From Panulirus ornatus (lineage: Eukaryota; Arthropoda; Malacostraca; Decapoda; Palinuridae), in assembly GCF_036320965.1 (NCBI RefSeq), contig NC_092231.1, positions 27,393,894 through 27,457,893 of the forward strand: 64,000 nucleotides of DNA, in the 5' to 3' direction. Every line of letters begins with the position of its first letter. Position 1 is the first letter of the stretch. Shown in pieces: positions 32,753 to 44,584 of the stretch. The translations under genes were made by a program, and so were the position numbers. The notes under the pieces were generated by a model. That model was not told where the DNA came from. It saw only the letters and a list, made by a program, of their open reading frames with translations, and ran no database searches.

Positions 32753-34830
32753 TTTTGCTTTGTTGCTGTCTCCTGCGTTTGCGAGGTAGCGCAAGGAAAC
32801 AGACGAAAGAAATGGCCCAACCCACCCCCATACACATGTATATACATACACGTCCACACACGCAAATATACATACCTACACAGCTTTCCATGGTTTACCC
32901 CAGACGCTTCACATGCCTTGATTCAATCCACTGACAGCACGTCAACCCCGGTATACCACATCGATCCAATTCACTCTATTCCTTGCCCTCCTTTCACCCT
33001 CCTGCATGTTCAGGCCCCGATCACACAAAATCTTTTTCACTCCATCTTTCCACCTCCACTTTGGTCTCCCACTTCTCCTCGTTCCCTCCACCTCTGACCC
33101 ACATATCCTCTTGGTCAATCTTTCCTCAATCATTCTCTCCATGTGCCCAAACCATTTCAAAACACCCTCTTCTGCTCTCTCAACCACGCTCTTTTTATTT
33201 CCACACATCTCTCTTACCCTTACGTTACTTACTCGATCAAACCACCTCACACCACACATTGTCCTCAAACATCTCATTTCCAGCACATCCACCCTCCTGC
33301 GCACAACTCTATCCATAGCCCACGCCTCGCAACCATACAAAATTGTTGGAACCACTATTCCTTCAAACATACCCATTTTTGCTTTCCGAGATAATGTTCT
33401 CGACTTCCACACATTCTTCAAGGCTCCCAGGATTTTCGCCCCCTCCCCCACCCTATGATCCACTTCCGCTTTCATGGTTCCATCCGCTGCCAGATCCACT
33501 CCCAAATATCTAAAACACTTCACTTCCTCCAGTTTTTCTCCATTCAAACTTACCTCCTAATTGACTTGACCCTCAACCCTACTGTACCTAATAACCTTGC
33601 TCTTATTCACATTTACTCTTAACTTTCTTCTTTCACACACTTTACCAAACTCAGTCACCAGCTTCTGCAGTTTCTCACATGAATCAGCCACCAGCGCTGT
33701 ATCATCAGCGAACAACAACTGACTCACTTCCCAAGCTCTCTCATCCACAACAGACTTCATACTTGCCCCTCTTTCCAAAACTCTTGCATTCACCTCCCTA
33801 ACAACCCCATCCATAAACAAATCAAACAACCATGGAGACATCACACACCCCTGCCGCAAACCTACATTCACTGAGAACCAATCACTTTCCTCTCTTCCTA
33901 CACGTACACATGCCTTACTTCCTCGATAAAAACTTTTCACTGCTTCTAACAACTTGCCTCCCACACCATATATTCTTAATACCTTCCACAGAGCATCTCT
34001 ATCAACTCTATCATATGCCTTCTCCAGATCCATAAATGCTACATACAAATCCATTTGCTTTTCTAAGTATTTCTCACATACATTCTTCAAAGCAAACACC
34101 TGATCCACACATCCTCTACCACTTCTGAAACCACACTGCTCTTCCCCAATCTGATGCTCTGTACATGCCTTCACCCTCTCAATCAATATCCTCCCATATA
34201 ATTTACCAGGAATACTCAACAAACTTATACCTCTGAAATTTGAGCACTCACTCTTATCCCCTTTGCCTTTGTACAATGGCACTATGCACGCATTCCGCCA
34301 ATCCTCAGGCACCTCACCATGAGTCATATATATATATATATATATACATATCCATACTTGCTGCTTTTACCCATTCCCATTGCCACCCCGCCACACACGA
34401 AATAGCAACCCCCTCCAGCAAGGAAGTGCCAGTAATAGACAAAAAAGGCCATATTTGTTCACACTCAGTCTCTAGCAATTATGTGCAATGCACCAAAACC
34501 ACAGCTGCCTTTCCCTGCATATTTATCACTATATTTTTTGGAGGACTCTAGGACAGCTTAGGCAAAGAAGGTTTTGTCATATATTCTCTTTGAATATGTG
34601 GTTAATCATTAGTTCGAGCAATAAGTTAGACCCTCCCTAATAAAACTACATAGTAAAATATTTTCAGATTAGAAATGAAATATAATTCACCATATCATTC
34701 ACCTAATAAATGAAGAATGATTTTATCTGAAATTTGGTCACTTGCCTCTCCTTGCCTACCTGAATTACAAATATTCTACTGTAACATCATTTCTACCATC
34801 TTTCTTAATATGTAATGTCTTTTTTTTTTT
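32753..34830 (-). repeat. 2.08-kb tandem duplication, unit 2
   Basis: Second unit, same content: LINE-A 32755-34328, TA, LINE-A2 3' UTR fragment 34350-34523, unique sequence to 34818. Its LINE start follows the same TGTAATGTC and poly(T) flank that precedes the LINE-A at 34819. Confidence 0.9.
33557..34327 (-). pseudogene. LINE-A RT open frame, unit 2
   Basis: 256 codons from MTHGEVPEDWRNACIVPLYK. It has all three core motifs with the normal FADD (unit 1 has FTDD) and the same WLFDLFMDG variant and same terminating TAG as unit 1. The C-terminal continuation is 32942-33547. Confidence 0.8.
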
Positions 34831-36642
34831 TTTGCTTTGTCGCTGTCTCCCGCGTTTGCGAGGTAGCGCAAGGAAACAGACGAAAGAAATGGCCCAACCC
34901 ACCCCCATACACATGCATATACATACGTCCACAAACGCAAATATACATACCTACACAGCTTTCCATGGTTTACCCCAGACGCTTCACATGCCTTGATTTA
35001 ATCCACTGACAGCACGTCAACCCCGGTATACCACATCGCTCCAATTCACTCTATTCCTTGCCCTCCTTTCACCCTCCTGCATGTTCAGGCCCCGATCACA
35101 CAAAATCTTTTTCACTCCATCTTTCCACCTCCAATTTGGTCTCCCTCTTCTCCTCGTTCCCTCCACCTCCGACACATATATCCTCTTGGTCAATCTTTCC
35201 TCACTCATTCTCTCCATGAGCCCAAACCATTTCAAAACACCCTCTTCTGCTCTCTCAACCACGCTCTTTTTATTTCCACACATCTCTCTTACCCTTACGT
35301 TACTTACTCGATCAAACCACCTCACACCACACATTGTCCTCAAACATCTCATTTCCAGCACATCCATCCTCCTGCGCACAACTCTATCCATAGTCCACGC
35401 CTCGCAACCATACAACATTGTTGGAACCACTATTCCTTCAAACATACCCATTTTTGCTTTCCGAGATAATGTTCTCGACTTCCACACATTCTTCAAGGCT
35501 CCCAGAATTTTCGCCCCCTCCCCCACCCTATGATCCACTTCCGCTTCCATGTTTCCATCCGCTGCCAGATCCACTCACAGATATCTAAAACACTTTACTT
35601 CCTCCAGTTTTTCTCCATTCAAACTCACCTCCCAATTGACTTGACCCTCAACCCTACTGTACCTAATAACCTTGCTCTTATTCACATTTACTCTTAACTT
35701 TCTTCTTTCACACACTTTACCAAACTCAGTCACCAGCTTCTGCAGTTTCTCACATGAATCAGCCACCAGCGCTGTATCATCAGCGAACAACAACTGACTC
35801 ACTTCCCAAGCTCTCTCATCCCCAACAGACTTCATACTTGCCCCTCTTTCCAAAACTCTTGCATTCACCTCCCTAACAACCCCATCCATAAACAAATTAA
35901 ACAACCATGGAGACATCACACACCCCTGCCGCAAACCTACATTCACTGAGAACCAATCACTTTCCTCTCTTCCTACACGTACACATGCCTTACTTCCTCG
36001 ATAAAAACTTTTCACTGCTTCTAACAACTTGCCTCCCACACCATATATTCTTAATACCTTCCACAGAGCATCTCTATCAACTCTATCATATGCCTTCTCC
36101 AGATCCATAAATGCTACATACAAATCCATTTGCTTTTCTAAGTATTTCTCACATACATTCTTCAAAGCAAACACCTGATCCACACATCCTCTACCACTTC
36201 TGAAACCACACTGCTCTTCCCCAATCTGATGCTCTGTACATGCCTTCACCCTCTCAATCAATATCCTCCCATATAATTTGCCAGGAATACTCAACAAACT
36301 TATACCTCTGTAATTTGAGCACTCACTCTTATCCCCTTTGCCTTTGTACAATGGCACTATGCACGCATTCCGCCAATCCTCAGGCACCTCACCATGAGTC
36401 ATACATACATTAAATAACCTTACCAGCCAGTCAACAATACAGTCACCCCCTTTTTTAATAAATTCCACTGCAATACCATCCAAACCTGCTGCCTTGCCGG
36501 CTTTCATCTTCCACAAAGCTTTTACTACCTCTTCTCTGTTTACCAAATCATTTTTCCTAACCCTCGCACTTTGCACACCACCTCGACCAAAACACCCTAT
36601 ATCTGCCACTCTATCATCAAAGACATTCAACAAACCTTCAAA
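34819..36642 (-). mobile_element. LINE-A1 copy with target duplication
   Basis: Inverted, poly(T) start, short 3' UTR, C-terminal frame 35017-35574 and RT frame 35575-36633, truncated at FEGLLNVFDD. The flanks carry ATGTAATGT at 34810-34818 and again from 36643, a likely 9-base target-site duplication. The two frames are divided by one nonsense change at 35575-35577 (RYL then stop, where other copies read RYLGVDLAAD). Confidence 0.9.
35575..36633 (-). pseudogene. LINE-A1 RT open frame
   Basis: 352 codons including the RT N-terminal block (KAGKAAGLDGIAVEFIKKGG near residue 43-62), motif A near 170-181, motif B near 230-243 and FADDTALVADS near 280-290, ending at KCFRYL. It is the most complete RT domain in this part of the window, missing only the C-terminal tether after the nonsense change. 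Confidence 0.8.
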
Positions 36643-36699
36643 ATGTAATGTAATGTATTTTGAGTATATGAAATAGTCATGAACCTCCTAAAGATAGTT

Positions 36700-38116
36700 T
36701 TTTTCATTCTTGATTGCCATTTCCCACATTAGAGAGGCAACCTAAGGAACAGATGAAGAAAGGGTGTGTCCATTCACATGCATTCTCTATGTGTCATTTG
36801 TAATGCACTGAAACTAAAGCTTCCTCCGCATAACCAGGCTCCACACACTTTTCCATGGTTTAACCTAGACAGTTCACATGCCCTGGTTCAGTCCATTATG
36901 TCATATCATTCCACCTTCCAGCATATTCAAGCCCCAATCACTCAAAATCTTTTTCACTCCATTCTTCCTTCTCCAATCTGGTCTCCCTGTTCTCCTATTC
37001 CTTCTATTTTCGATATATATACTTTTTGTCAACCTTTCCTCACTTATTCTCTCCATATGTCCATACCATTTCAGCATACACTCTATAGCTCTCTCAACCA
37101 GACTCTTTTTATTACTACATCTCTCTCTTAACCTTTCTACTTACTCAAACCAACCCATATAACATCTCTCCTCAAACATTTCATTTCCAAAACATCCATC
37201 CTCCTCGGCACATGCCTCACATCCATATAATATTGTTGGGACTACTACACCTTCAAACATATCCAGTTTTGCCCCCCTCCTGATAATGTTCTCTCTTTCT
37301 ACACATTCTTGAGTGCTTCCAGAACCTTCGCCCCTCACACATACTGCAACTCATTTCTGCTTCTGTGGTTCCATTCGCTGCCACGTCCACTCCTAGATAT
37401 TTAAAAAACATCACTTCCTCCAATCAATTTGACAACCCAACTCAAAACCTTTTAAATCTAATGATATTCACTATCACTTCCTCCTTTCACATTCTTCTAA
37501 ACTCAGTCATCAACTGCTTAGGTTTTTCACTTGAATCAGCTACCAGTGCTGTATAATTAGCAAACAACAACTGGGTCATTTCCCAGGCCCTCTCGTCCCT
37601 CATAAATTGCATATTCGCCCCTCTCTCCAAAATTTACCTCCCTCACCAACACATCCACATACAAATTGAAAAACCATGGTGACATCACACATCTCTACCA
37701 GAGACCAACATTCATTTGGATCCATTCACTTTCTTCTCTTCCTACTTGTACACATGCCTTACACCCTTGAAGAAAACTTCCTTGCTTATAGCAGGTTTCC
37801 TCTCACACCCTAAGTTGTAGAGAACTTCCACAAGGCATCTCTGTCAACCCTACCATATATTTTCTCCACAAATGCCACATACAAATCCATCTGTTTCTCT
37901 AAGAAGTTCTCACAGATATTCTCTGTTTGAGCTTTGCTTCACTCAGAGCCAGAACATCCAGGTTTCTTTTCTCATACACACTACTTATGTTTCCTCTCTT
38001 TTCATCTTAGTTAAATCCACACACATTAAAAAAACCAAGCCTGAGTCTTCAAGGGGGATGAGCACTCTTTACTTGACTCCTTCTGTCTTTTAGAAATTGA
38101 AATACAAACAGTATAC
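36700..38116 (-). mobile_element. Ancient LINE-A copy, internally deleted
   Basis: Heavily diverged. It retains 3' UTR marks (CATTTCCCACATTAGAGAGG and TTCCATGGTTTAACCTAGAC), fragments of the C-terminus and RT, then jumps near 37920 directly to the endonuclease start and 5' UTR (AGCCAGAACATCCAGGTTTC, GAGGGGGATGAGCACTC type). About 2 kb of the middle is missing. No frame survives. Confidence 0.75.
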
Positions 38117-38242
38117 TAAAGAGCTTGCCCCTCCCTGAACGGGAAACCTTCTCAGTTGTACACTGCTGTTCCACCCATAATTAAGTTACAGTATACTTTT
38201 TAGCACTCCACTCTATGTAGTTCATTATTATTGTATGAATTA

Positions 38243-38862
38243 CAGATGCTCCCCAACTTACGATGGCTCAACTTACAATTTTTTTACTTTATGATGGTGC
38301 AATAGTGATACGCATTCAGTAGAAGCAGTACTTCAAATTTTGAATTTTGATCTTTTCCTGGGCTAGTGATATGTGGTACAATACTCTCTCATGATGCTGT
38401 GCAGTAGCAGTGAGCCTCAGCTTCCAATCAGCCATGCAATCTCAAGTGTAAACAAACTTTACTCTAGAAAGTACTGTGTTGCTTGCATTTTTTGTTTTGT
38501 GTTTTTGCATCCCATCATGTTTGCAAAATGCCCAACTGTGTCTCCTACCTCTGGTGAGAAGAGAGGAAGGCAATTATTCTTGAAATAAAATTATAGATAA
38601 TTGCCCAGCATGAAGATATACCCAAGGCACCAAGAAACTTCACAGCAAAGAAACATTTCATCATATAAAGGCTTTGTGTTATATGATTTTGTCCTACCAT
38701 AAGCTAATGTAAGTGTTCTGAGAATGTTTAAGGTAGGCTAGGTTAAGCTATGATGTTCAGTAGGTTAGATGCACAGTATTAAATGCATTTTCGAATTAGG
38801 ATATTTTCATCTTATGATGGGTTTATCAGAATGCAACCCCATTTTAAGTCGAGGAGCATTTG
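38243..38862 (+). mobile_element. Tigger-like DNA transposon, 620 bp, both ends present
   Basis: Left end CAGATGCTCCCCAACTTACG; right end read inverted CAAATGCTCCTCGACTTAAA. TA flanks both (38241-38242 and 38863-38864). Inside, about 38520-38590 encodes KCPTVSPTSGEKR, followed after a small frameshift by residues resembling AIILEIKLKIIAQHE, the start of a pogo/Tigger transposase. The DDE domain is deleted. The ends and inner sequence (GTAGGCTAGGTTAAGCTATG) strongly resemble, in my memory, a mammalian Tigger subfamily. Confidence 0.85.
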
Positions 38863-38864
38863 TA

Positions 38865-41247
38865 GTCATAACCTACTAAACAGGATTGCTTGTGAAAATA
38901 CATACAAATGTCATTCACTAAGTGAAATATGAAAGTTATGAAAACAAGTGATGTGACACCAAGGGTTAGCCTTATCATTCCCTGAGTGAGATATGAAAGT
39001 TATGAAAACATGCAATGTGACTCAGGGGCTAGGTCAGTTTTATTACATTTTTTCCAACTACATAGATAACCTCAGGTCATGCATTAGGTAACAACATACC
39101 GAAGAGAACTGTGTAAGAAAATATAAGAATACAAAGAATACACTTCATTATGTCATTCACTAACATATTTGATTTCAACTGTGATATAATTAACTACTTT
39201 CCTCCCTGAACAATGCACCTATGTATCATCCATGTTTTTGTTACAGTATTCTTCCTAACATTGTAATCCATGTTATTCATATTCTTTGCTATGTTATTCA
39301 TTTTCTTAGTCTGATTTAGTCAAGAATCTACTGAGTGAAATCAATGCAATATATCGTTTTTGTATGTGAATTAGGCCAACATTGATATTCAGGAGCTGTG
39401 TGAACTGAGTGATGAGTAAGGTGGTGGATATGTGCATTCTGTGTGGCATATTATGTACCTGTGTTTGCATAAAGCAGTGTTTTAGCCAATTACTTTCACC
39501 TCAGTAATAAGTTAGGAGAGACTGGAAGACAAAAACAATGCAATGAAGAAGATAAGCTTAGATTATAAGATAAAAACTTTTTTTTTATATTTTAAAACAA
39601 ATGTAATGAGTTTTATAAATCATTTTCCATGCACTTTTGCTGCAGTAATAAATAATACTCAATGACAATATAATTTTCCATTTTTTCTCTCAAAATGAGA
39701 CATGCTTTTAAAATTGAGAAGCACAATAAATTATGCTAAACAAACAGAGAAGACTGGTAAGGTATCGCTTGCCTGTCTGGCTAGTAGGCCGATGGACACA
39801 CCCTTCTGACCCTCCCAAGATGATGCCATCCACATGTAACACAATATTTCTCATAAGTATCACATTCAACTCAGAGAACAAGGTAGTTTTGTATGAATCA
39901 TAATACAGTAAGAAACTCAGTGAACAATATGTAAGTGGAAATAGCAACAACTTTCATGTAAAGTTGTGCTGAACAGCTAAAAAGTCATGCTTACTTTATG
40001 GCAAGCATATATCTTGTGAGGTCATGTGTGGCTGCATAGCAGAACATCCTGGATGACTAAGTAATACCTATTCTTGTAATTAAGCAAATGGGCATGAGCC
40101 AAACTTGCTCCTATGACTGTTTTCTGCATTCTGTTAATATATTTTTTGATATTCTAAGAGAAAAACACTTTCATCTCTCTTGAAACTCTAGAATTTTTCA
40201 AGTAGGGAGAAAATTTTTTGTGGATGTTAAAGGATCAAATGGAAAAACATTCTCTATCTTCTCATATACCAGCATCCTAAGGTCCAATACCATCTCCAAA
40301 ATAGATGGCTGAAAAAGGCTTCATGACAGATTCATTTTTCTTCTTTATGAAGCAGCTGATACCCTCATTAATGAGCCATCCTTACTCTTTGAATGCTGGC
40401 AGAAAACTGATGTGGTAGGCAGCATGGCATGTGTACTACAAGTAACCTGCAGTATGAGGTCAGCTGGGCTTACATTATATCACAATAGTTTGCGTTATAC
40501 TGAAAAAATGCTATATCAAAATCATTATCTGGAACTGCACTGTAACAGGATAGTGCTCTATCAGATGTGTTTTCCCTTTTTCAATCTCTACCATTTACTA
40601 CCAATGCATCAGCACTTATATACATTACTTTCGGTCTGACATTACCAAGATCTAACATTCCTGACCTCCATGAGGTACTGGTAGAGGTGTTCTATCCTCT
40701 TGCATCATCCGGCATTTCCCAGTTTTTGCCATTCTGCTGTGTTCCTTGCTTTTCTCCCTCTTTTTCCTTGGCTGATGAATATCCCACTGAATTCAATATC
40801 ATTTTTAAGATTCTTACCTGCCTGAGTACCTCCTAGCTAGATGACTCCAAAGCAAATATAAATATAAATGGTCATCCTCTTATATCTTGATTATAACTAC
40901 CAAATCTTTTTTCTTTTATCACCAAAATAGCTTTTGGCAATTCTATACCTTCCGTAATCTTTTATTGAGCATTCATTCTTTCTCTCTATCTAATAAAGGA
41001 CAGGTTGTTGCATTTATTGCAATTCATATGAACTGGTAATAGAGATAAGAGACAGCAGTTAAATTACAGATAATTCTCCAATTCAATCTGCTAATAATCC
41101 AGAAAACACAATCTGAAACATAAGCTCCAAATACAAAGTCAAACCATATAAAGAATCATCAGTATAAAAAAAAAAAAGATCTGAAATTGAATTATCAAAA
41201 CATATTTACTGAGACAAGCATTACATGAAAAAGGCATGAAATGTTAC
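38865..41247. other. Unique AT-rich sequence
   Basis: Mostly featureless. A 64-base imperfect tandem duplication lies at about 38914-39040 (units with ATGAAAGTTATGAAAACA). Short open frames at 39708-39950 and 40567-40836 have no recognised motif or splice framing. Probably intron of the minus-strand gene whose exon is at 41248. Confidence 0.45.
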
Positions 41248-41417
41248 CTGTTATGAACGTGCTGCACACTGGTTGACACTGTTGAGTCTTCAAAGACTGG
41301 ATTGTCCATAGAATATGAAGGTGGAGGGGATTTACTTTTCTTTTTACTGCTACTAGTGAGTTTGCGCATGAGACTCATCCCACCACCTCCAACTCCACAG
41401 CGCTCTTTTGCAGTTCT
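41248..41417 (-). CDS. Candidate coding exon of a host gene
   Basis: On the minus strand, acceptor TTATAAATTCCAG precedes 41417 and donor CAG then GTAACA follows 41248. The 170 bases read 56 open codons plus two bases: RTAKERCGVGGGGMSLMRKL, TSSSKKKSKSPPPSYSMDNP and VFEDSTVSTSVQHVHN. The peptide is basic, Ser/Lys- and Pro-rich, ending in an acidic NPVFEDS patch, typical of a disordered cytoplasmic linker. The flanking DNA is AT-rich and non-coding. I do not recognise the protein. It would be spliced in phase 2 to an exon at lower coordinates, at least 40 kb of TE-rich DNA away if the gene extends past the window start. Confidence 0.7.
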
Positions 41418-41636
41418 CTGGAATTTATAAGAATAATGGATTGTTCAGAATCATGTCTTCAAACATGGCATTTTCAAGCCAATGTGCAAACTGATCAAAT
41501 TCATAAGATAAGTTATAATTCATGAAACTCTATCTCTTCCTACAAAAGAGCCTAGTCAGTAGGGTTATTGTACTGACGTTATTGTCTTCGGGCATAACTG
41601 GCAAAACCCCATAATAATCAGTTGGTCCTCAAATCG
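41418..41636. other. Non-coding flank of the exon
   Basis: AT-rich, likely the upstream intron of the exon above, ending where LINE-A similarity begins. Confidence 0.4.
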
Positions 41637-41988
41637 TCAGGTTTGGATGGTATTCCAGTGGAATTCATTAAAAAAAAAAAAGGGGGTGACTGTGTTGTTG
41701 ATTGGTTGGTACGGATATTCAATGTATGTATGGACCATGGTGAAGTGCCTGAGGATTGGCAGAATTCATGCATAGTGCCACTGTACACAGTCAAAGGGGA
41801 TGTAGGTGAGTGTTCAAACTACAGTCGCATAACTTTGTTGAATATTAATGGGAAATTATATGGGAGGGTACTGACTGAGACTGTGAAGGCATGTTCAGAG
41901 CATCAGATTGGGGAAGAGCAGTGTGGTTTCAGAAGTGGTAGAGGATGTGTGGATTAGGTGTTTGCTTTGAAGAATGTATATAAGAAAT
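41637..41988 (+). mobile_element. Older LINE-A copy, first part
   Basis: RT from SGLDGIPVEFIKKK to ALKNVYKK. Diverged from A1 (for example LLNINGKLYGRVLTETVKAC), with a TAG near 41955. It continues at 43073 after a younger LINE insertion. Confidence 0.85.
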
Positions 41989-43072
41989 GTTTAATTTGTT
42001 TATGGATGGGGTTGTTAGGGAGGTGAATGCAAGAGTTTTGGAAAGAGGGGCAAGTATGAAGTCTGTTGGGGATGAGAGAGCTTGGGAAGTGAGTCAGTTG
42101 TTGTTCACTGATGATACAGCGCTGGTGGCTGATTCATGTGAGAAACTGCAGAAGCTGGTGACTGAGTTTGGTAAAGTGTGTGGAAGAAGAAAGTTAAGAG
42201 TAAATGTGAATAAGAGCAAGTTTATTAGGTACAGTAGGGTTGAGGGTCAAGTCAATTGGGAGGTGAGTTTGAATGGAGAAAAACTGGAGGAAGTGAAGTG
42301 TTTTAGATATCTGGGAGTGGATCTGGCAGCGGATGGAACCATGGAAGCGGAAGTGGATCATAGGGTGGGGGAGGGGGCGAAAATTCTGGGAGCCTTGAAG
42401 AATGTGTGGAAGTCGAGAACATTATCTTGGAAAGCAAAAATGGGTATGTTTGAAGGAATAGTGGTTCCAACAATGTTGTATGGTTGCGAGGCGTGGGCTA
42501 TGGATAGAGTTGTGCGCAGGAGGATGGATGTGCTGGAAATGAGATGTTTGAGGACAATGTGTGGTGTGAGGTGGTTTGATCGAGTAAGTAACGTAAGGGT
42601 AAGAGAGATGTGTGGAAATAAAAAGAGCGTGGTTGAGAGAGCAGAAGAGGGTGTTTTGAAATGGTTTGGGCACATGGAGAGAATGAGTGAGGAAAGATTG
42701 ACCAAGAGGATATATGTGTCGGAGGTGGAGGGAACGAGACGAAGAGGGAGACCAAATTGGAGGTGGAAAGATGGAGTGAAAAAGATTTTGTGTGATTGGG
42801 GCCTGAACATCCAGGAGGGTGAAAGGAGGGCAAGGAATAGAGTGAATTGGAGCGATGTGGTATACCAGGGTTGACGTGCTGTCAGTGGATTGAATCAAGG
42901 CATGTGAAGCGTCTGGGGTAAACCATGGAAAGCTGTGTAGGTATGTATATTTGCGTGTGTGGACGTATGTATATACATGTGTATGGGGGTGGGTTGGGCC
43001 ATTTCTTTCATCTGTTTCCTTGCGCTACTTCACAAACGCGGGAGACAGCGACAAAGCAAAAAAAAAAAAAAA
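41989..43072 (+). mobile_element. LINE-A1 copy nested in an older LINE-A
   Basis: It starts at LFNLFMDGVVREVNARV and runs through FTDDTALVADS (Ala to Thr in the catalytic box) to the C-terminus and stop at 42874, then short 3' UTR and poly(A). The open frame 41987-42874 is unbroken (295 codons). The flanking older copy reads continuously across it. Confidence 0.9.
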
Positions 43073-44055
43073 ACTTAGAAAAACAAATGGATTTGTATGT
43101 GGCATTTATGGATCTGGAGAAGGCATATGAGAGGGTTGATAGAGATGCTTTGTGGAAGGTTTTAAGAGTAAATGGCTTGGGAGGTAAGTTGCTAGAAGCA
43201 GTGAAAAGTTTTTACCAAGGATTTAAGGCATGTATGTGAGAAGGAAGAGAGGAGAGTGACTGGTTCCCAGTGAAGGTCGGTCTCTGGCAAAGGTGTGTGA
43301 TGTCCCCATGGTTGTTTAATTTATTTATGGGTAGAATGGTGAGTGTGGTAAATGCAAGAGTCTTGGAGAGAGAGGCAAGTATGCAATCTGTTGGGGATGA
43401 AAGGGCTTGGGAAGTGAGCCAATTGTTGTTCACCAATGAGGCAGCTCAAGTGGCTGAATCATGTGAGAAACTGCAGAGGTTGGTGACTGAGTTTGAAAGT
43501 GTGAATGGAGAAAGTTGAGAGTAAATGTGAATATGAGCAAAGCTTTTAGGTTCAGTAGGGTTGAGGGACAAGTAAATTGGGATGTAAGTTTGAACAGAGA
43601 AAAATTGGAGGAAGTGAAGAGTTTAGATACCTGGGAGTGGACTTAGCAGCAAATGGAACCATGGAAGTGGAAGTGAGTCCACAGGGTAGGGAAAGGGGCA
43701 AAGGTTCAGGGAGCAAAGAAGAATGTGTGGAAGGAGAGAACATGATCTCAGAGAGCAAAAATAGATATGTTTCAAGGAATAGTAGTTCCAACAATGTTAC
43801 ATGGTTGTGAGGCATGGGATATAGATAGGGTTGTATGGAAGAGGGTGGATGTGAAAGAAATGAAATGTGTGAGGACAATATGTGGTGTGAGGTGGTTGAT
43901 CAAGTATGTAATGAAACGGTAAGTGAGAAGTGTGGAAATGAAAAGAGTGTCGTTCAGAGAGCAGAAGAGGGTGTATTGAAATGTTTTGGACATATGGAGA
44001 AAATGAGTGAGAAAAGATTGACAAAGAGGATATTTATGTCAGAGGTAGAGGGAAC
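43073..44055 (+). mobile_element. Older LINE-A copy, second part
   Basis: It resumes at LEKQMDLYVAFMDLEKAYER. Frames break often; the catalytic box is degraded to LLFTNEAAQVAESCEK, so both Asp are lost. It ends at EVEGTY, before the GRP tail, against an inverted copy. Confidence 0.85.
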
Positions 44056-44525
44056 TTACATACTTGATTAAACCACCTCACACCATATACTGTCCTCAGA
44101 CATTTCATTTGCTACACATCCACCCTTTTCCATACAACCCTATCTACAGCCCATGCCTTACAACCATATAATATTGTTGGAACTACTATTCCTTCAAACA
44201 TACCCATTTTAGCTCTATGAGATAACGTTCTCTCCTTCCACACATTCTTTATTGCTTCCAGAACCTTAGCTCCCTCCCCGACCCTGTGACTCACTTCCAC
44301 TTCCATGGTTCCAGTCGCTACTAAGTCCATTCCCAGATATCTAAATAATTTCACTTCCTCCAGTTTTTCTCCATTCAAACTTATATCCCACTTAACTCAG
44401 TCTCTCATCCCTAATGAACTTAAGAACCTTGCTCTTATTCAAATTTACTCCAACTTTCTTTCACATACTTTTCCAAACTCATTCACCAATTTCTACAGTT
44501 TCTCATTCAAATCAGCCACTAAAGT

Positions 44526-44527
<2 letters not shown>
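44056..44527 (-). mobile_element. Older LINE-A fragment, inverted
   Basis: Minus-strand C-terminal part of the RT region (frame 44112-44378: LFRYLGMDLVATGTMEVEVS, GCKAWAVDRVVWKRVDV) up to the end of the FADD neighbourhood. No 3' UTR. It ends at (TA)n. Confidence 0.8.

Positions 44528-44566
<39 letters not shown>
44528..44566. repeat. (TA)n tract
   Basis: About 19 TA units between an old LINE fragment and the poly(T) of a young LINE. Confidence 0.95.

Positions 44567-44584
<18 letters not shown>

Noticed and set aside
39700..40840. Short open frames at 39708-39950 and 40567-40836 as exons.
   Set aside because: No consensus splice sites at both edges and no recognisable motif.
42358..42810. 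Antisense open frames of about 111, 150 and 158 codons recurring opposite nearly every LINE-A C-terminal region.
   Set aside because: The sense strand is purine-rich and poor in TTA, CTA and TCA, so antisense stops are rare in all frames. The peptides are Ser/His/Pro-rich with no motif, and their conservation follows from the sense protein. A dN/dS test on the antisense frame would be needed to claim more.
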